A stretch of DNA of 64,000 nucleotides from Actinacidiphila guanduensis (GTDB lineage Bacteria; Actinomycetota; Actinomycetes; Streptomycetales; Streptomycetaceae), in NCBI RefSeq assembly GCF_900103985.1, contig NZ_FNIE01000004.1, positions 62,001-126,000 on the forward strand, given 5' to 3'. Each line of letters starts with the position of its first letter. Within the stretch, counting starts at the first letter, position 1. The position numbers and the translations under genes were made by a program. The notes below the pieces were generated by a model. It saw only the letters and a program-made list of their open reading frames with translations. It ran no database searches and was not told where the DNA came from. Shown one piece after another: positions 33,615 through 42,770 of the stretch.

Positions 33615-33923
33615 ATGGAACGCGACCGCATCGACCGCATCGTCTCCGCCCTGCGCGCGCGGGACGTCATGGCCCACCGCGCCGACGAGGGCGTGTACGA
33701 GTTCGGCATCCGCGTGGTGATCCCCGACGGGAGCGAGGCGCTCTGGACGGTGCGGAAGTCCGTCGAGCTCGGCGCCGAGGTGCTCCGCGACGGTGTCCTC
33801 ATCGGCTTCGTCCCGCACATCCCCGGTTCTGAGGACTTCACCGAGGAGCAGACCGTGGAGGCCATCGCCACGGCCCGCTACTCACTGGAAGGGCTCCGCC
33901 CGGCACGCCGGACCGACGACTGA
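33615..33923 (+). CDS. conserved hypothetical protein
   Basis: 102 residues, acidic, soluble, no motif of known function. It reads MERDRIDRIVSALRARDVM, YEFGIRVVIPDGSEALWTVR and VLIGFVPHIPGSEDFTEEQ. The start is firm: AGGAGG at 33599-33604 lies ten bases before the ATG. Small streptomycete proteins of this kind are widespread but uncharacterised. Monocistronic, followed by a 280-bp gap without a gene. Confidence 0.7.
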   Translation: MERDRIDRIVSALRARDVMAHRADEGVYEFGIRVVIPDGSEALWTVRKSVELGAEVLRDGVLIGFVPHIPGSEDFTEEQTVEAIATARYSLEGLRPARRTDD

Positions 33924-34204
33924 GGGTCCCGCGGGCAGGGCTGCCGCCCCCAGAGCTCCGCCAGGGTTCCGGTCCGACCGGGCGCACCCCGTCGCGGCAC
34001 GAGTGGCCATCGGCGTGCTCCGCCCCCCGCCGCCCCCGCTCCCACTCCCGCTCCCGCTCCCGCCGGGACGTTCGGCCCCCGCCGGCCGGGGCCGGTGGCC
34101 GGTGTCTCCGGGTCTGTCGGGCCGCCCGTTCCGCGCCCGGCGGGCGGACACTGGAAGAAGGCCGGGCGCAGCAACCGATGCCCCCGCGGTGGCGGGGAGG
34201 TGTG

Positions 34205-35186
34205 GTGAAGGGATCGCTGTCCATGGGACGGATCGCAGGGGTGCCCCTGCGGTTCCACTGGAGCGCGCCCCTGCTGATCATCGTGCTGGCCGTCGGTCTG
34301 GGCGGCGGCACACTCCCGGAGTGGGCGCCGAACCACTCGCAGGGCGCCTACCGCGCCTGGGCGGTCGCGGGCGCGCTGCTGCTCGGGGCCAGTCTGATCG
34401 CGCACGAGGGGGCGCACGCGCTCGTCGCGCGCCGGGTCGGGATCAAGGTCAAGGACGTGACCGTCTTCGCGCTCGGCGGGGTCACCCGTATGGGGCAGGC
34501 CACGACCGCCCGGGACGAGGGCGTGATCGCGGCGGCTGGTCCGCTCACCAGCCTGGTGTGCGGGGGCGTGGGCCTGGGCGCCGCGGTGCTCACCCATGAC
34601 GTCGCCCACTGGGCGCTGGTCAGCGCCGTCCTGGCGTGGGCGGGCTGGGCGAACATCGCGCTGGCGGCCTTCAACCTGGTGCCGGCCGCGCCACTGGACG
34701 GCGGCCGCGTCCTGCAAGCGGTGATCTGGCGGGCGCGCGGCGACCGCGAGCGGGCCGCGCGGATCGCCGCGCGGTGCGGCCAGGTGGCCGGCGCGCTGCT
34801 GGTCGGCGCCGGACTGGTGGAGTTCTTCGCGGGCGCCACGGCGGGGCTGTGGTTGGTGCTGCTCGGCTGGTTCCTGTCGATGGCGGCCGTGGCCGAGGTG
34901 CGCCGCTCGACCCTGACGGAGTCGCTGCGCGGCCTGCACGCCTCCGACGCGATGCGTCCGCATCCGCGATGTCGCCGCCTCCCTGGACCGCTGCGTCCTC
35001 GCCTCCCCCGACGACCTGCTCACCGACCTGCTGGACCGCTCGGGAACGGCGGGAGGCGGCCCGATCCTCGTCCTGGAGGACGACCGGCGGCTGCTCGGAA
35101 TGATCACGATCCAGGATCTGGTGGAGCTGGCCCGGCGCCCCGGCTCCGCCCCGCGCCCGCCGATGGCCCAGGACCGCCGCTGGTGA
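34205..35186 (+). pseudogene. M50 site-2 protease with frame break in its CBS region
   Basis: The GTG at 34205 opens VKGSLSMGRIAGVPLRFHW, a rhomboid-unrelated intramembrane metalloprotease with the zinc motif IAHEGAHALVARR (HExxH), a second site NLVPAAPLDGGRVLQ (the DG aspartate) and about six helices. After LHASDAM at 34952-34954 the frame is lost. The continuation VRIRDVAASLDRCVLASPDD, ILVLEDDRRLLGMITIQDLV (a CBS motif) runs in the +1 frame from 34956 to TGA 35184-35186. Homologs carry roughly a CBS domain more at this point, so I infer a deletion. The catalytic part is intact and might still work. Confidence 0.7.
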
Positions 35187-35379
35187 CGTCGCTGCTGATG
35201 CCCCCTGGTTGACCGGGGCGCGGGAGCCCGGCGCCTCCGGCCGGCCTCCTGTCGCCTGCCCTTCGCGTCACCGCGTACGCCCGGTCCGGTGGTCCGCCGG
35301 GCGGGCCGGCGGGTATCCGCGCTTCCGGCGGTGCGGGCCGCCGGCGGCCCGCACCGCTCGAAGCCTCTCCGGCCGCTGC

Positions 35380-36336
35380 TCAGCCGCCGGCCGGGGGTGC
35401 CGCGTTGGCTCCCGAGACGACGACGGTGGCCCCGTCAGGGAACTGTTCGGCGTGTGCGAGGAGCGCAGCCAGCGCGGTCACCGCGCCGGGTTCGGCCGCG
35501 ATGCGCAGCCGCCGCCACAGCAATGCGCGGGCGGCGGTGATCTCCTCGTCCGCGACGGTGAGGGTCTTCATGCCGAGCGAGAGGCCGACCGCGGTGGCTA
35601 TCCGGCCCGCCCGTCGGGCGCCCAGGCTGTCCACGGCGACCCCGCCGACCTCCACGTCCACCGGACTCCCCGCTTCCAGGGCCGCGGTGAGCGAGGATGC
35701 CGCGGACGGTTCCGCCGCGATCACCCGGTTGCGTCCCGCCAGCGCCAGGGCGACCCCGGCGTACAGGCCGCCCCCGCCGCATCCGACGAGCACGGGCTGG
35801 CCCTGCGGCACCTGCTCGGCGAGTTCCAGGCCGAGCGTGCCCTGCCCCGCCACCGTCCGCGGGTCGTCGTAGGCGTCGATGTGGGAGGCGCCCTCGCGCC
35901 GGGCGTGGTCCTGGCTGGCGGCCAGGGCGTCGGCGTAGAAGCCCTCGACGAGGCGCAGGCGGGCGCCCAGGGCTTCGATGATGTCGGTCTTGGCCTTGGG
36001 CGAGAAATCGGGCACGAACGCGGTGGCGGGCACGTTCGCCTCGCGCGCCGCCCAGGCGACGGCGGCCCCGTGGTTCCCTCCCGACGCGCAGCACACGCCG
36101 GCGGTCGGAGCTCCGTGCTCCCCGGCGCGCACGAGGGCGAGGGCGTTGGACGCGCCGCGGACCTTGAAAGAGCCGGTGTGCTGGAGGAACTCCAGCTTCA
36201 AGGTGACGGGGACGGGAACGTCCAACTCCCCCGCCGCCAGGTGGATGACGGGCGTGCGCCGCACCAGCGTGCGGATCCGTCCGGCCGCGCCCTCGATGTC
36301 GGCCGGCGAGGGGATGGTGAGGGGCTGTTCGTTCAC
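35380..36336 (-). CDS. threonine/serine dehydratase-like PLP enzyme
   Basis: 318 residues of fold-type II PLP enzymes. The PLP lysine lies in TGSFKVRGASNALAL (about 57), the substrate loop is CASGGNHGAAVAW, and the phosphate-binding glycine loop is VGCGGGGLYAG. It has no C-terminal ACT domain, so it resembles catabolic threonine/serine ammonia-lyases. GTG 36336 with AAGGAC upstream is chosen; an upstream ATG at 36408 would add a basic, unconserved tail. Product would be 2-oxobutyrate or pyruvate plus ammonia. Confidence 0.85.
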   Translation of the reverse strand: MNEQPLTIPSPADIEGAAGRIRTLVRRTPVIHLAAGELDVPVPVTLKLEFLQHTGSFKVRGASNALALVRAGEHGAPTAGVCCASGGNHGAAVAWAAREANVPATAFVPDFSPKAKTDIIEALGARLRLVEGFYADALAASQDHARREGASHIDAYDDPRTVAGQGTLGLELAEQVPQGQPVLVGCGGGGLYAGVALALAGRNRVIAAEPSAASSLTAALEAGSPVDVEVGGVAVDSLGARRAGRIATAVGLSLGMKTLTVADEEITAARALLWRRLRIAAEPGAVTALAALLAHAEQFPDGATVVVSGANAAPPAGG

Positions 36337-36516
36337 GAGCGTCCTTGCGGGTTGCGTGGCCCACCGCGGCCTCGCCCGGGTCCGGGCTGTCGCACGTGGT
36401 GTCGTCACTGGTCGTACCTGTGAGCATGCCGAGGCGGACGCGGATAGGGAAGCCGCGCCCGGCCAGCCGGCGTTGGGACGGGGGCTCGTCCCCTCGGCGA
36501 GTGGGCCCCGCCGGGG

Positions 36517-37566
36517 TCAGCCGGCCATCGCGGCGATCTGCTCGACCAGGCGGACGCGGGCCTCGGGGGTGGACGTGGCGCGGCCCATCGGGCTCAGCGA
36601 GAGGGTGGTGACGCCCGCAGCCGCGAACGCGGCCACGCGGTCGGCGACTTCGGCGCAGGTGCCGATCAACGACACGCCCCGCACGAGGGCTTCGGGGACG
36701 GCGGCCGCGGCCTCGCGCCTGCGGCCGTCGAGGTAGAGGTCCTGGATCCGCTCCGCCTGCTCGGTGTGGCCGTAGCGGCAGGCGAGGTCGAAGTAGAAGT
36801 TGCGGCCGCGCGCGCCCATGCCGCCGATGTAGTGGGCGAGGCGCAGCCGGGCCTGGTCGAGGGCGTCGGCGACGTCCTCGCCGATGGCGGCCGGGGCGTC
36901 CACGTGCACGCGCAGGGCGCCGAGTTCGGGGGCGCGGCGGGCCAGGCCCTGCGCCAGGGCGGCGCCGAAGACCTCCTCGGCCCGCTCGGGGTGGAAGAAG
37001 GCCGGCTCCCACACCTCGGCGATCTCCGCGGCCAGCGCGGTGTTCCTGGGCCCGATCGCGGCGATCATCACCGGGATGCGCTCGCGCACCGGCCGGTTGA
37101 GGAGCTTCAGCGGCTTGCCGAGGCCGGTGCCTTCGCCGGGGCCGAGCGGCAGCCGGTAGTGCCGCCCCTCGTACGCCAGCGTCTCGCGGCGCCACACCGC
37201 GCGGCAGATCTCCACGACCTCGCGGGTGCGGGCCAGCGGGGCGTCGTAGGGCACGCCGTGGAAGCCCTCGATGACCTGCGGCCCGGACACGCCGAGGCCG
37301 AGGGTGAACCGGCCGCCGGAGACGTAGTCGAGACCGGCCGCGGTCATGGCGGTCAGCGCGGGGGTGCGCGAGTAGATCGGCAGGATGCCGGAGGCGATCT
37401 CCAGGTGGTCGGTGACGGCGGCGAGGTAGCCGAGCTGGCTGACCGCGTCGAAGCTGTACAGCTCGGCGACGGACACGGTGCCGAGTCCGGCCCGCTCCAG
37501 GTCCCGCAGCTCCGCGACGGCCTCCAGGAACCCCCGGCGGTGCTCCAGCTGCATCCCGATCCGCAT
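36517..37566 (-). CDS. LLM-class flavin/F420-dependent oxidoreductase
   Basis: 349 residues, bacterial-luciferase-like TIM barrel. Typical signposts: LGTVSVAELYSFDAVSQL, LEIASGILPIYSRTPALTAM, GGRFTLGLGVSGPQVIEGFH and PVMIAAIGPRNTALAAEIA. These belong to the F420-dependent group common in actinomycetes, with substrates that are mostly unknown. The ATG follows GGGAGGAG seven bases upstream. The gene stands alone. Confidence 0.87.
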   Translation of the reverse strand: MRIGMQLEHRRGFLEAVAELRDLERAGLGTVSVAELYSFDAVSQLGYLAAVTDHLEIASGILPIYSRTPALTAMTAAGLDYVSGGRFTLGLGVSGPQVIEGFHGVPYDAPLARTREVVEICRAVWRRETLAYEGRHYRLPLGPGEGTGLGKPLKLLNRPVRERIPVMIAAIGPRNTALAAEIAEVWEPAFFHPERAEEVFGAALAQGLARRAPELGALRVHVDAPAAIGEDVADALDQARLRLAHYIGGMGARGRNFYFDLACRYGHTEQAERIQDLYLDGRRREAAAAVPEALVRGVSLIGTCAEVADRVAAFAAAGVTTLSLSPMGRATSTPEARVRLVEQIAAMAG

Positions 37567-37772
37567 CCCGTACTCCTCCCGACCCCCGGCACCGTCGGCC
37601 GGCGGGCACCGCGAGCCATTCTGCGGGCTTCGGGGGCCCAGGGTGGGAGGGCCCGGCTGCGGGTGCCGCCCGGCGGTGCCCCATCCGCACGCCGGCAGCA
37701 CGGCTCCGCCCGGAGTACGGCCCGTCGTACGGTGTCTGGCAGGCTCCGGCGGACGGGAGTAGCTTCGGCGCG

Positions 37773-38909
37773 GTGACCTTGATCGAGACGCGGGGCCTCG
37801 CGGTGATGAGTGACGGGGCGCGGGTGCGGTGGAGGACACTGGCGGCTGCGGCTCTCGGGGACGCGGTTCCGGGCGGCGCGGAAGCGGGCGGGACGCGCGC
37901 GGACGGTGCGGGCCCGGGTCGCGCTGGTGCCGGTGGCGCGGACGGGGGCAAGGCGCGTACGGACGGGGCGGGTGCTGATGGCGCGGGTTCGTTCGACGCC
38001 GGCGCGAGCAACGGGTGCGCCGGCGAGCCGGGTTCGGACGGTGGCCGTCAGGAGGGTTCGCGTCCCAGTGGTGTGGGGCGGAAGCCTGCCGTGGTGCTGC
38101 TGCACGGTGGGCCGGGGTTGCCGGACTACCTGGGCGAACTCGCCCCGATGGTCGCGGACCTCGCGCCCGTGTACCGCTACGACCAGCGTGGCACCGGGGC
38201 TTCTCCGTGGGAGGGGCGGCATTCCCTCGAACGGCACGTGGATGATCTCGCGGAGCTGGTGGAGCACTGGGGCGCCGCGGAGGTGGTTCTCGTCGGGCAC
38301 TCCTACGGTACGGACCTGGCCGCCCGGTTCTGTCTCGCTCATCCGGGCCGGGCGTCGGCCGTGCTCCTGATGTGCGGGCCCTTCGTCGGCGACTGGCGGG
38401 CGCCCTACCGGGCGGAGCGCGATCGGCGGATGCCCGCGCGGGAGCGTGAACGTTTGGGCGCTCTGGAGTCGTTGCCGCGGCGGACGGAGGCCCAGGAGGT
38501 CGAACTGCTCACGCTGGCGTGGTTTACCGACCACGCCGACCCCGAACGCGGCCGGGCCCGGGCCGCGCGGGACGCCGGGCGCCGCCGCCCCGTCAACTGG
38601 TTCATGAACGCCGAGTTGGGCGCGGCCGCACGCGCGGACCCGCTCGACGCCCGCCTCGACGAGTTGCGCGCCTGCCTGCCCCAGCGCACCGAACTCCTCG
38701 CCGGAGTGGCCGATCCCCGCCCGGTGTCCGCCCTCGCGGCACTCGCCCGCCGCCTCGACATCCCCCTGATCGCGATCGAAGCAGCCGGCCACGAGCCCTG
38801 GCTCGAAGCACCGGCCGCAATCCGCACCCACCTCCGCACCTTCCTGCGGACCGCCCTCGCCCAAACCGGAACAGCTCCCGCATCTCCGGTGCCTGGCGAC
38901 GGCAGTTGA
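37773..38909 (+). CDS. proline-iminopeptidase-like alpha/beta hydrolase with Gly/Ala insert
   Basis: 378 residues. The hydrolase body begins at about residue 104 (PAVVLLHGGPGLPDYLGELA, oxyanion HGGPG), with YRYDQRGTGAS and the nucleophile elbow VLVGHSYGTDLA; the catalytic histidine is in IEAAGHEPWLEAP. These are hallmarks of the S33 proline iminopeptidase group. Between strand 2 and HGGPG about 75 residues of Gly/Ala/Asp/Arg low complexity (about 25-100) are inserted, absent from ordinary family members. Either the protein tolerates a surface loop there, or the start lies further downstream. Confidence 0.82.
   Translation: MTLIETRGLAVMSDGARVRWRTLAAAALGDAVPGGAEAGGTRADGAGPGRAGAGGADGGKARTDGAGADGAGSFDAGASNGCAGEPGSDGGRQEGSRPSGVGRKPAVVLLHGGPGLPDYLGELAPMVADLAPVYRYDQRGTGASPWEGRHSLERHVDDLAELVEHWGAAEVVLVGHSYGTDLAARFCLAHPGRASAVLLMCGPFVGDWRAPYRAERDRRMPARERERLGALESLPRRTEAQEVELLTLAWFTDHADPERGRARAARDAGRRRPVNWFMNAELGAAARADPLDARLDELRACLPQRTELLAGVADPRPVSALAALARRLDIPLIAIEAAGHEPWLEAPAAIRTHLRTFLRTALAQTGTAPASPVPGDGS
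37848..38070 (+). repeat. degenerate low-complexity insert coding a Gly/Ala loop
   Basis: Irregular copies of GGCGCGGACGG-like blocks encode GAG, GADG and ARTDGAG units. Frame is kept throughout. Limits are approximate. Confidence 0.5.
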
Positions 38910-39099
38910 CGCCGAGCCGCCCGTCGAGCCGCGCTGATCCGGTGCAGTGCCTCCCGTCCGCCCGCAGTGCGGTCAGGGCCATCCCCGCGTGCGGGCGCCG
39001 CCTGCACCTCGACGGGAACGCCGATCGCCGGCCCGGCGCCCGTCCCGCTTGCCGCGACCTGCGGGGATCGGTCCTGGTGGGCCGCGTGGCGGGGGTTGG

Positions 39100-39130
39100 T
39101 TGACCTTTACCTTGGGGGAAGCCGCAGCAT
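39100..39130 (+). promoter_or_regulatory. MerR-type promoter with 19-bp spacer
   Basis: TTGACC (39100-39105) and CAGCAT (39125-39130) are 19 bp apart, longer than the usual 17, with a partial dyad CTTTACC/GGGGGAAG in the spacer. This is the geometry that MerR regulators activate by twisting DNA. It precedes the MerR-PP2C gene by about 45 bases. Confidence 0.6.
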
Positions 39131-39174
39131 CGGGAGGGCCGGGCGACGGGCCCGGTACGAGGAGGGAGCGGGGC

Positions 39175-40242
39175 ATGGGGTGGCTGACGATCGGGGCATT
39201 CGCGAAGGCGTCGCGCCTGTCGCCGAAGGCGCTGCGGCTCTATGACGAGTTGGGCCTGCTCACCCCCGCCCGCGTGGACCCGGCGAGCGGCTACCGCCTT
39301 TACGCCCCGGAGCAGGTGGAGCAGGCCCGGCTGGTGGCGTGGCTGCGCCGCCTGGGCATGCCGCTGGCGCGTATCCGGCTGGTGTGCGCGCTGGAGGCCG
39401 GGGCCGCCGCGCGGGAGGTCCGCGCGTATTGGGCCCAGGTCGAGGCCGAGGCCGCCGCGCGGCGGGACCTGGCCGCCTTCCTCGTCGACCATCTGTCCCG
39501 GAAGGACCCTGCTATGACCTCCGACTCCCCTGCCCTGAACATCCGTTACGCGGCCCGTACCGATACCGGGCGGGTCCGCGCGAGCAACCAGGACGCCGCG
39601 TACGCCGGTTCGCGGCTGCTCGCCGTGGCCGACGGGTTCGGCAGCGCGGGCGCGCCCGCGAGCGCCGCCGCCATCGACGCGCTCAAGTCGCTGGAGAGCG
39701 GCGCCTTTCCGGCCGGCGACCTGCTCAACGTCCTTCAGGACGCCGCCGATCGGGCGGCACAGGCCGTCGCGGGCGCGGCTCCCGAGGACGCCGGTACGAC
39801 GCTCACCGCGATGCTGTGGACGGGCGCGCAGCTCGCCCTCGTCCACATCGGCGACTCGCGCGTCCACCTCCTGCGCGACGGCGAGCTGTTCCAGATCACC
39901 CACGACCACACGGTCGTCCAGTCACTCCTGGACGAGGGCCGCATCAGCCCCGAGGAGGCCGTCTCGCACCCTCAACGTTCCCTGCTGGTACGGGCCTTGG
40001 GCCGCGGCTCGCACGGCACCCCCGACCTGCGCCTGCACGACGCCCGACCGGGCGACCGCTACCTGCTGTGCTCCGACGGCCTGCCCGCAGCCGTCCCGGC
40101 GGACGACATCCACCGCGTCCTGACCGACGCCCCCGCCCCCGAAGACGCCGTCCGCGACCTGATCACCCTGGCCAACGCCAACGGCGCCCCCGACAACGTC
40201 AGCACAGTCGTCGCCGACGTCCTGCACCCGGCAGGCCTCTGA
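39175..40242 (+). CDS. MerR regulator fused to a PP2C phosphatase
   Basis: 355 residues. Residues 1-70 are a MerR winged helix (LTIGAFAKASRLSPKALRLY, YRLYAPEQVEQARLV), then a coiled-coil-like helix to about 108. From about 118 a PP2C Ser/Thr phosphatase follows with all metal motifs: GRVRASNQDA, LLAVADGFGSAG, LVHIGDSRVHLL, YLLCSDGL and DNVSTVVADV. Fusions of this type are known in Streptomyces; the phosphatase occupies the place of the effector domain. It has an autoregulatory-looking promoter. No kinase is adjacent. Confidence 0.9.
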   Translation: MGWLTIGAFAKASRLSPKALRLYDELGLLTPARVDPASGYRLYAPEQVEQARLVAWLRRLGMPLARIRLVCALEAGAAAREVRAYWAQVEAEAAARRDLAAFLVDHLSRKDPAMTSDSPALNIRYAARTDTGRVRASNQDAAYAGSRLLAVADGFGSAGAPASAAAIDALKSLESGAFPAGDLLNVLQDAADRAAQAVAGAAPEDAGTTLTAMLWTGAQLALVHIGDSRVHLLRDGELFQITHDHTVVQSLLDEGRISPEEAVSHPQRSLLVRALGRGSHGTPDLRLHDARPGDRYLLCSDGLPAAVPADDIHRVLTDAPAPEDAVRDLITLANANGAPDNVSTVVADVLHPAGL

Positions 40243-40280
40243 GCGGCAGCCCTGCAAGGTCGTGAACTAGCGTGTGCGCC

Positions 40281-40922
40281 ATGTGGACGCACGACTGGCT
40301 GACCGACACCCGAACGTCGTACGACACGGTGGCGGTGGCCTACGCCGACCTCGTCCGCGGCGCCATCGCGCGCGAGCAATACATCCGCACGGCCCTGTCC
40401 CTGTTCGCCGACACCGTGCGCACGGCGGGCGGTGGCCCGGTGGCGGACGTCGGCTGCGGCCCCGGGCACGTCACCGCCCACCTGCACACGCTGGGCGTGG
40501 ACGCCTTCGGCGTCGACCTGTCGCCCGGCATGGTCGACGTCGCGCGGCGCGACCACCCCGGACTGCGGTTCGAGGTCGGCTCCATGACGGACCTGCGCCT
40601 TCCTGACGGCTCGCTGGCCGGCCTGGTGGCCTGGCAGTCGCTGATCCACATCCCCGACGACGAGGTGCCGGCGGTGTTCGGCCACTTCCACCGGGTGCTG
40701 CGGCCGGGCGGACCGCTGCAGTTGCTCTTCCACGTCGGTGCCGGGTCGCGGCTCAAGACCGAGGGCTACGGCGGCCACCCGATGCAGGTCCATGTCCACC
40801 GGCGTCAGCCGGAGCAGGTGGTCAGCTGGCTGCGCGAGGCCGGGTTCGAGGTCGAGGCGCAACTGCTGCTCTCGCCGGGGCGGGCGGCATCGCAAGCGGT
40901 CCTCTTCGCCCGGCGCGGCTGA
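40281..40922 (+). CDS. class I SAM-dependent methyltransferase
   Basis: 213 residues. Motif I is PVADVGCGPGHVTAHLHTLG (about 53-72), acidic strand 2 VDAFGVDLSPGMVDVARR, motif post-I VGSMTDLRLPDGSLAGLV and WQSLIHIPDDEVPAVFGHFH. The fold is that of small-molecule methyltransferases (UbiE/Methyltransf_11 type). Substrate unknown. The ATG has a weak ribosome site. It follows the MerR-PP2C gene by 38 bases and may share its transcript. Confidence 0.85.
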   Translation: MWTHDWLTDTRTSYDTVAVAYADLVRGAIAREQYIRTALSLFADTVRTAGGGPVADVGCGPGHVTAHLHTLGVDAFGVDLSPGMVDVARRDHPGLRFEVGSMTDLRLPDGSLAGLVAWQSLIHIPDDEVPAVFGHFHRVLRPGGPLQLLFHVGAGSRLKTEGYGGHPMQVHVHRRQPEQVVSWLREAGFEVEAQLLLSPGRAASQAVLFARRG

Positions 40923-41407
40923 CTGCCGAGGAGCGGGCCCGGCCGGGGGCTCCACCGGCGGACGCCGGAGGTGGTGTCACCGTCCCTCGAGGGACATCCG
41001 CGGCGGCCAGGAGGTCGAGTTTGCCGCGGGGACAGCGCTGATGGCCATAAAGCGGGCGCGACTCCAGGGACGGATGGGGCCTGTGGGAGACGGCACAGCT
41101 TTCCGGCCACGCCCGCGCCCCACCTGGCCGGAGATCGCGCTTGTGCGTTGCCCGCGGGCCCTTCATCCTCAATGCCGTGCGGGGCGTCTACTCGCATAGA
41201 TCCGGCAGAGCACCCGCCGGCGCGCACGGCCCCGGAACAGCGCAATCATCTGCGATGTGCCCGCACAGCACCGCCCGTTACCGGCTCCTCAGCTCGGCCC
41301 CGTACCGCACGGCTCCGTGCCCCGGCTCCACCTGACTCCCCCAATCGCCGTGGCACCGCCCGCGCTTGCCCGCGGGCGCCCCCGGCACGTCCCCAGGAGG
41401 AACCCCC
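40923..41407. other. gap of 485 bp with a perfect palindrome, no gene
   Basis: No frame here looks coding. A perfect 14-bp palindrome GTCCCTCGAGGGAC lies at 40982-40995, and AGGAGGAA at 41394-41401 serves the next gene. The remainder is plain GC-rich DNA. Confidence 0.45.
40982..40995. promoter_or_regulatory. perfect palindrome, function unknown
   Basis: GTCCCTCGAGGGAC, perfect 14-bp dyad, 60 bases after the methyltransferase stop and over 400 before the next start. It is too symmetric, without a loop, to be an efficient terminator; an operator is possible. Confidence 0.35.
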
Positions 41408-42592
41408 ATGCGCCTCAGCCCCGCGCGTCGCGCCGCCATCGGCTTCGCCCTCGCCGCCGCCTCAGCCCTGGCCGTCCAGGGCCTGGCCCTGCCCGTCGCC
41501 CACGCCCGCGACGCGGCCCCCGCCTCCACCAAGGCCGCCGCGGACAAGGCCACCGCGGCGACGGCCTCGCAGATCGCCGACTCCGAGTCCGCCACCGCCC
41601 GGGCACTGGCCGCCTCCCTCTCCGACCCCGCCTGGCGGGCCCGGGTACGCATCGCCGCGCTCGGCTCCGACCAAGTGGACCTGGCCGCACTCACCGGCTC
41701 GGGCCGCACCCCGGCCGCGCTGAAGGCGGCCGTCCGCTCGGCCGACCGCGCCATCGCCGCCGCCAAGGGCCTTCCCGCGAGCACCGGTTCGCTGCTGCGC
41801 CTGCGGCTGGGCTCCGACGCGATGCGCACCGCGCTCAGGCCCGCCACCCTGCCGCTGGTGGCCGTCGCCGATCACGGCGACGCCGCCACCACCGCGACGG
41901 CGTACGACAGTTCGGGCCGGACCCACCGGCTCAGCACCCGCCACGCGCCCCAACAGCCCGTCTACGTCGTGGACATCGACGTGACCAAGGCGCTGAGCAC
42001 CGGCCTCGCCCAGGTGGACGCCCAGTTGGCGGCCAAGGGCCTCAAGCCGGCCGCTCGTACGGACGCCGCCGGCACCTCCCCGAACGCCGCCCCGGCCGAC
42101 GGCGGTTACTGGGCCACCAAGCTCAACTCGGTGTGGCTCAACGACGACGAGGAGCCCTGGATCGAGGGCGACGCGGAGATCTTCTCGATCGTCAGCGGCT
42201 TCGGCCTGGACGGCGTCGTGCGCGTGGACACCGTCGACATGCCCTACCTGGATGACGACCACCACACCTACTACCCGAACCAGCTGATCGTGAACTGGTC
42301 GCTCTACAAGTACGACGAGGCCGACCTGGTGATGATGGAGGACGACGGCAGCACCAACTACGAGGCCCTGGCCCAGGCCCTCGCCGACGCGCTGCTCACC
42401 ATCACCGACCAGGGCGCCTACGTGCCGCTCGTGGACGCGATCCTGGCCGCCATGCCGGACTCGTGGTGGACCAACGACCCCGACTACGTGGACTCCTGGT
42501 ACACGCTGACGGAGAACTCCTCCGGCACCCTCTACGGCGCCCGCGGCAACGGCTGGATGAACCTCTCGCCGTACTGGGTCGCCGCGCTCTGA
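41408..42592 (+). CDS. secreted DUF3103-family protein
   Basis: 394 residues. Signal peptide at residues 1-35 (MRLSPARRAAIGFALAAASA, cleavage after VAHARDA). The mature part holds an alanine-rich region and the DUF3103 core: VYVVDIDVTKALSTGLAQVD, LNSVWLNDDEEPWIEGDAEI, FSIVSGFGLD and MPYLDDDHHTYYPNQLIVNW. Acidic loops (DDDHH, DEEPW) could bind metal; the biochemical role of the family is not known. AGGAGGAA precedes the ATG. A strong hairpin follows at 42709. Confidence 0.82.
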   Translation: MRLSPARRAAIGFALAAASALAVQGLALPVAHARDAAPASTKAAADKATAATASQIADSESATARALAASLSDPAWRARVRIAALGSDQVDLAALTGSGRTPAALKAAVRSADRAIAAAKGLPASTGSLLRLRLGSDAMRTALRPATLPLVAVADHGDAATTATAYDSSGRTHRLSTRHAPQQPVYVVDIDVTKALSTGLAQVDAQLAAKGLKPAARTDAAGTSPNAAPADGGYWATKLNSVWLNDDEEPWIEGDAEIFSIVSGFGLDGVVRVDTVDMPYLDDDHHTYYPNQLIVNWSLYKYDEADLVMMEDDGSTNYEALAQALADALLTITDQGAYVPLVDAILAAMPDSWWTNDPDYVDSWYTLTENSSGTLYGARGNGWMNLSPYWVAAL

Positions 42593-42708
42593 GCCGGACG
42601 GGTCCTGCTCCGAACGCCCCACTCCGAACCGCCCGTCCCCGAGCGCCCGTTCGGCAGGACCAGTCCGCGCGGCCCCCGCACGGCCCGCGGGCCCCTTCCG
42701 CGGTACCT

Positions 42709-42743
42709 CGGCGCGCTCCCGGCCACCGGCCGGGAGCGCGCCG
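42709..42743. terminator. bidirectional terminator
   Basis: A perfect 16-bp stem (42709-42724 with 42728-42743, core GCTCCCGGCC/GGCCGGGAGC) with an ACC loop lies between the convergent DUF3103 and hydrolase genes. Confidence 0.85.
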
Positions 42744-42770
42744 CCCGCCGTCGCTTCCCGGCAAGGACCG

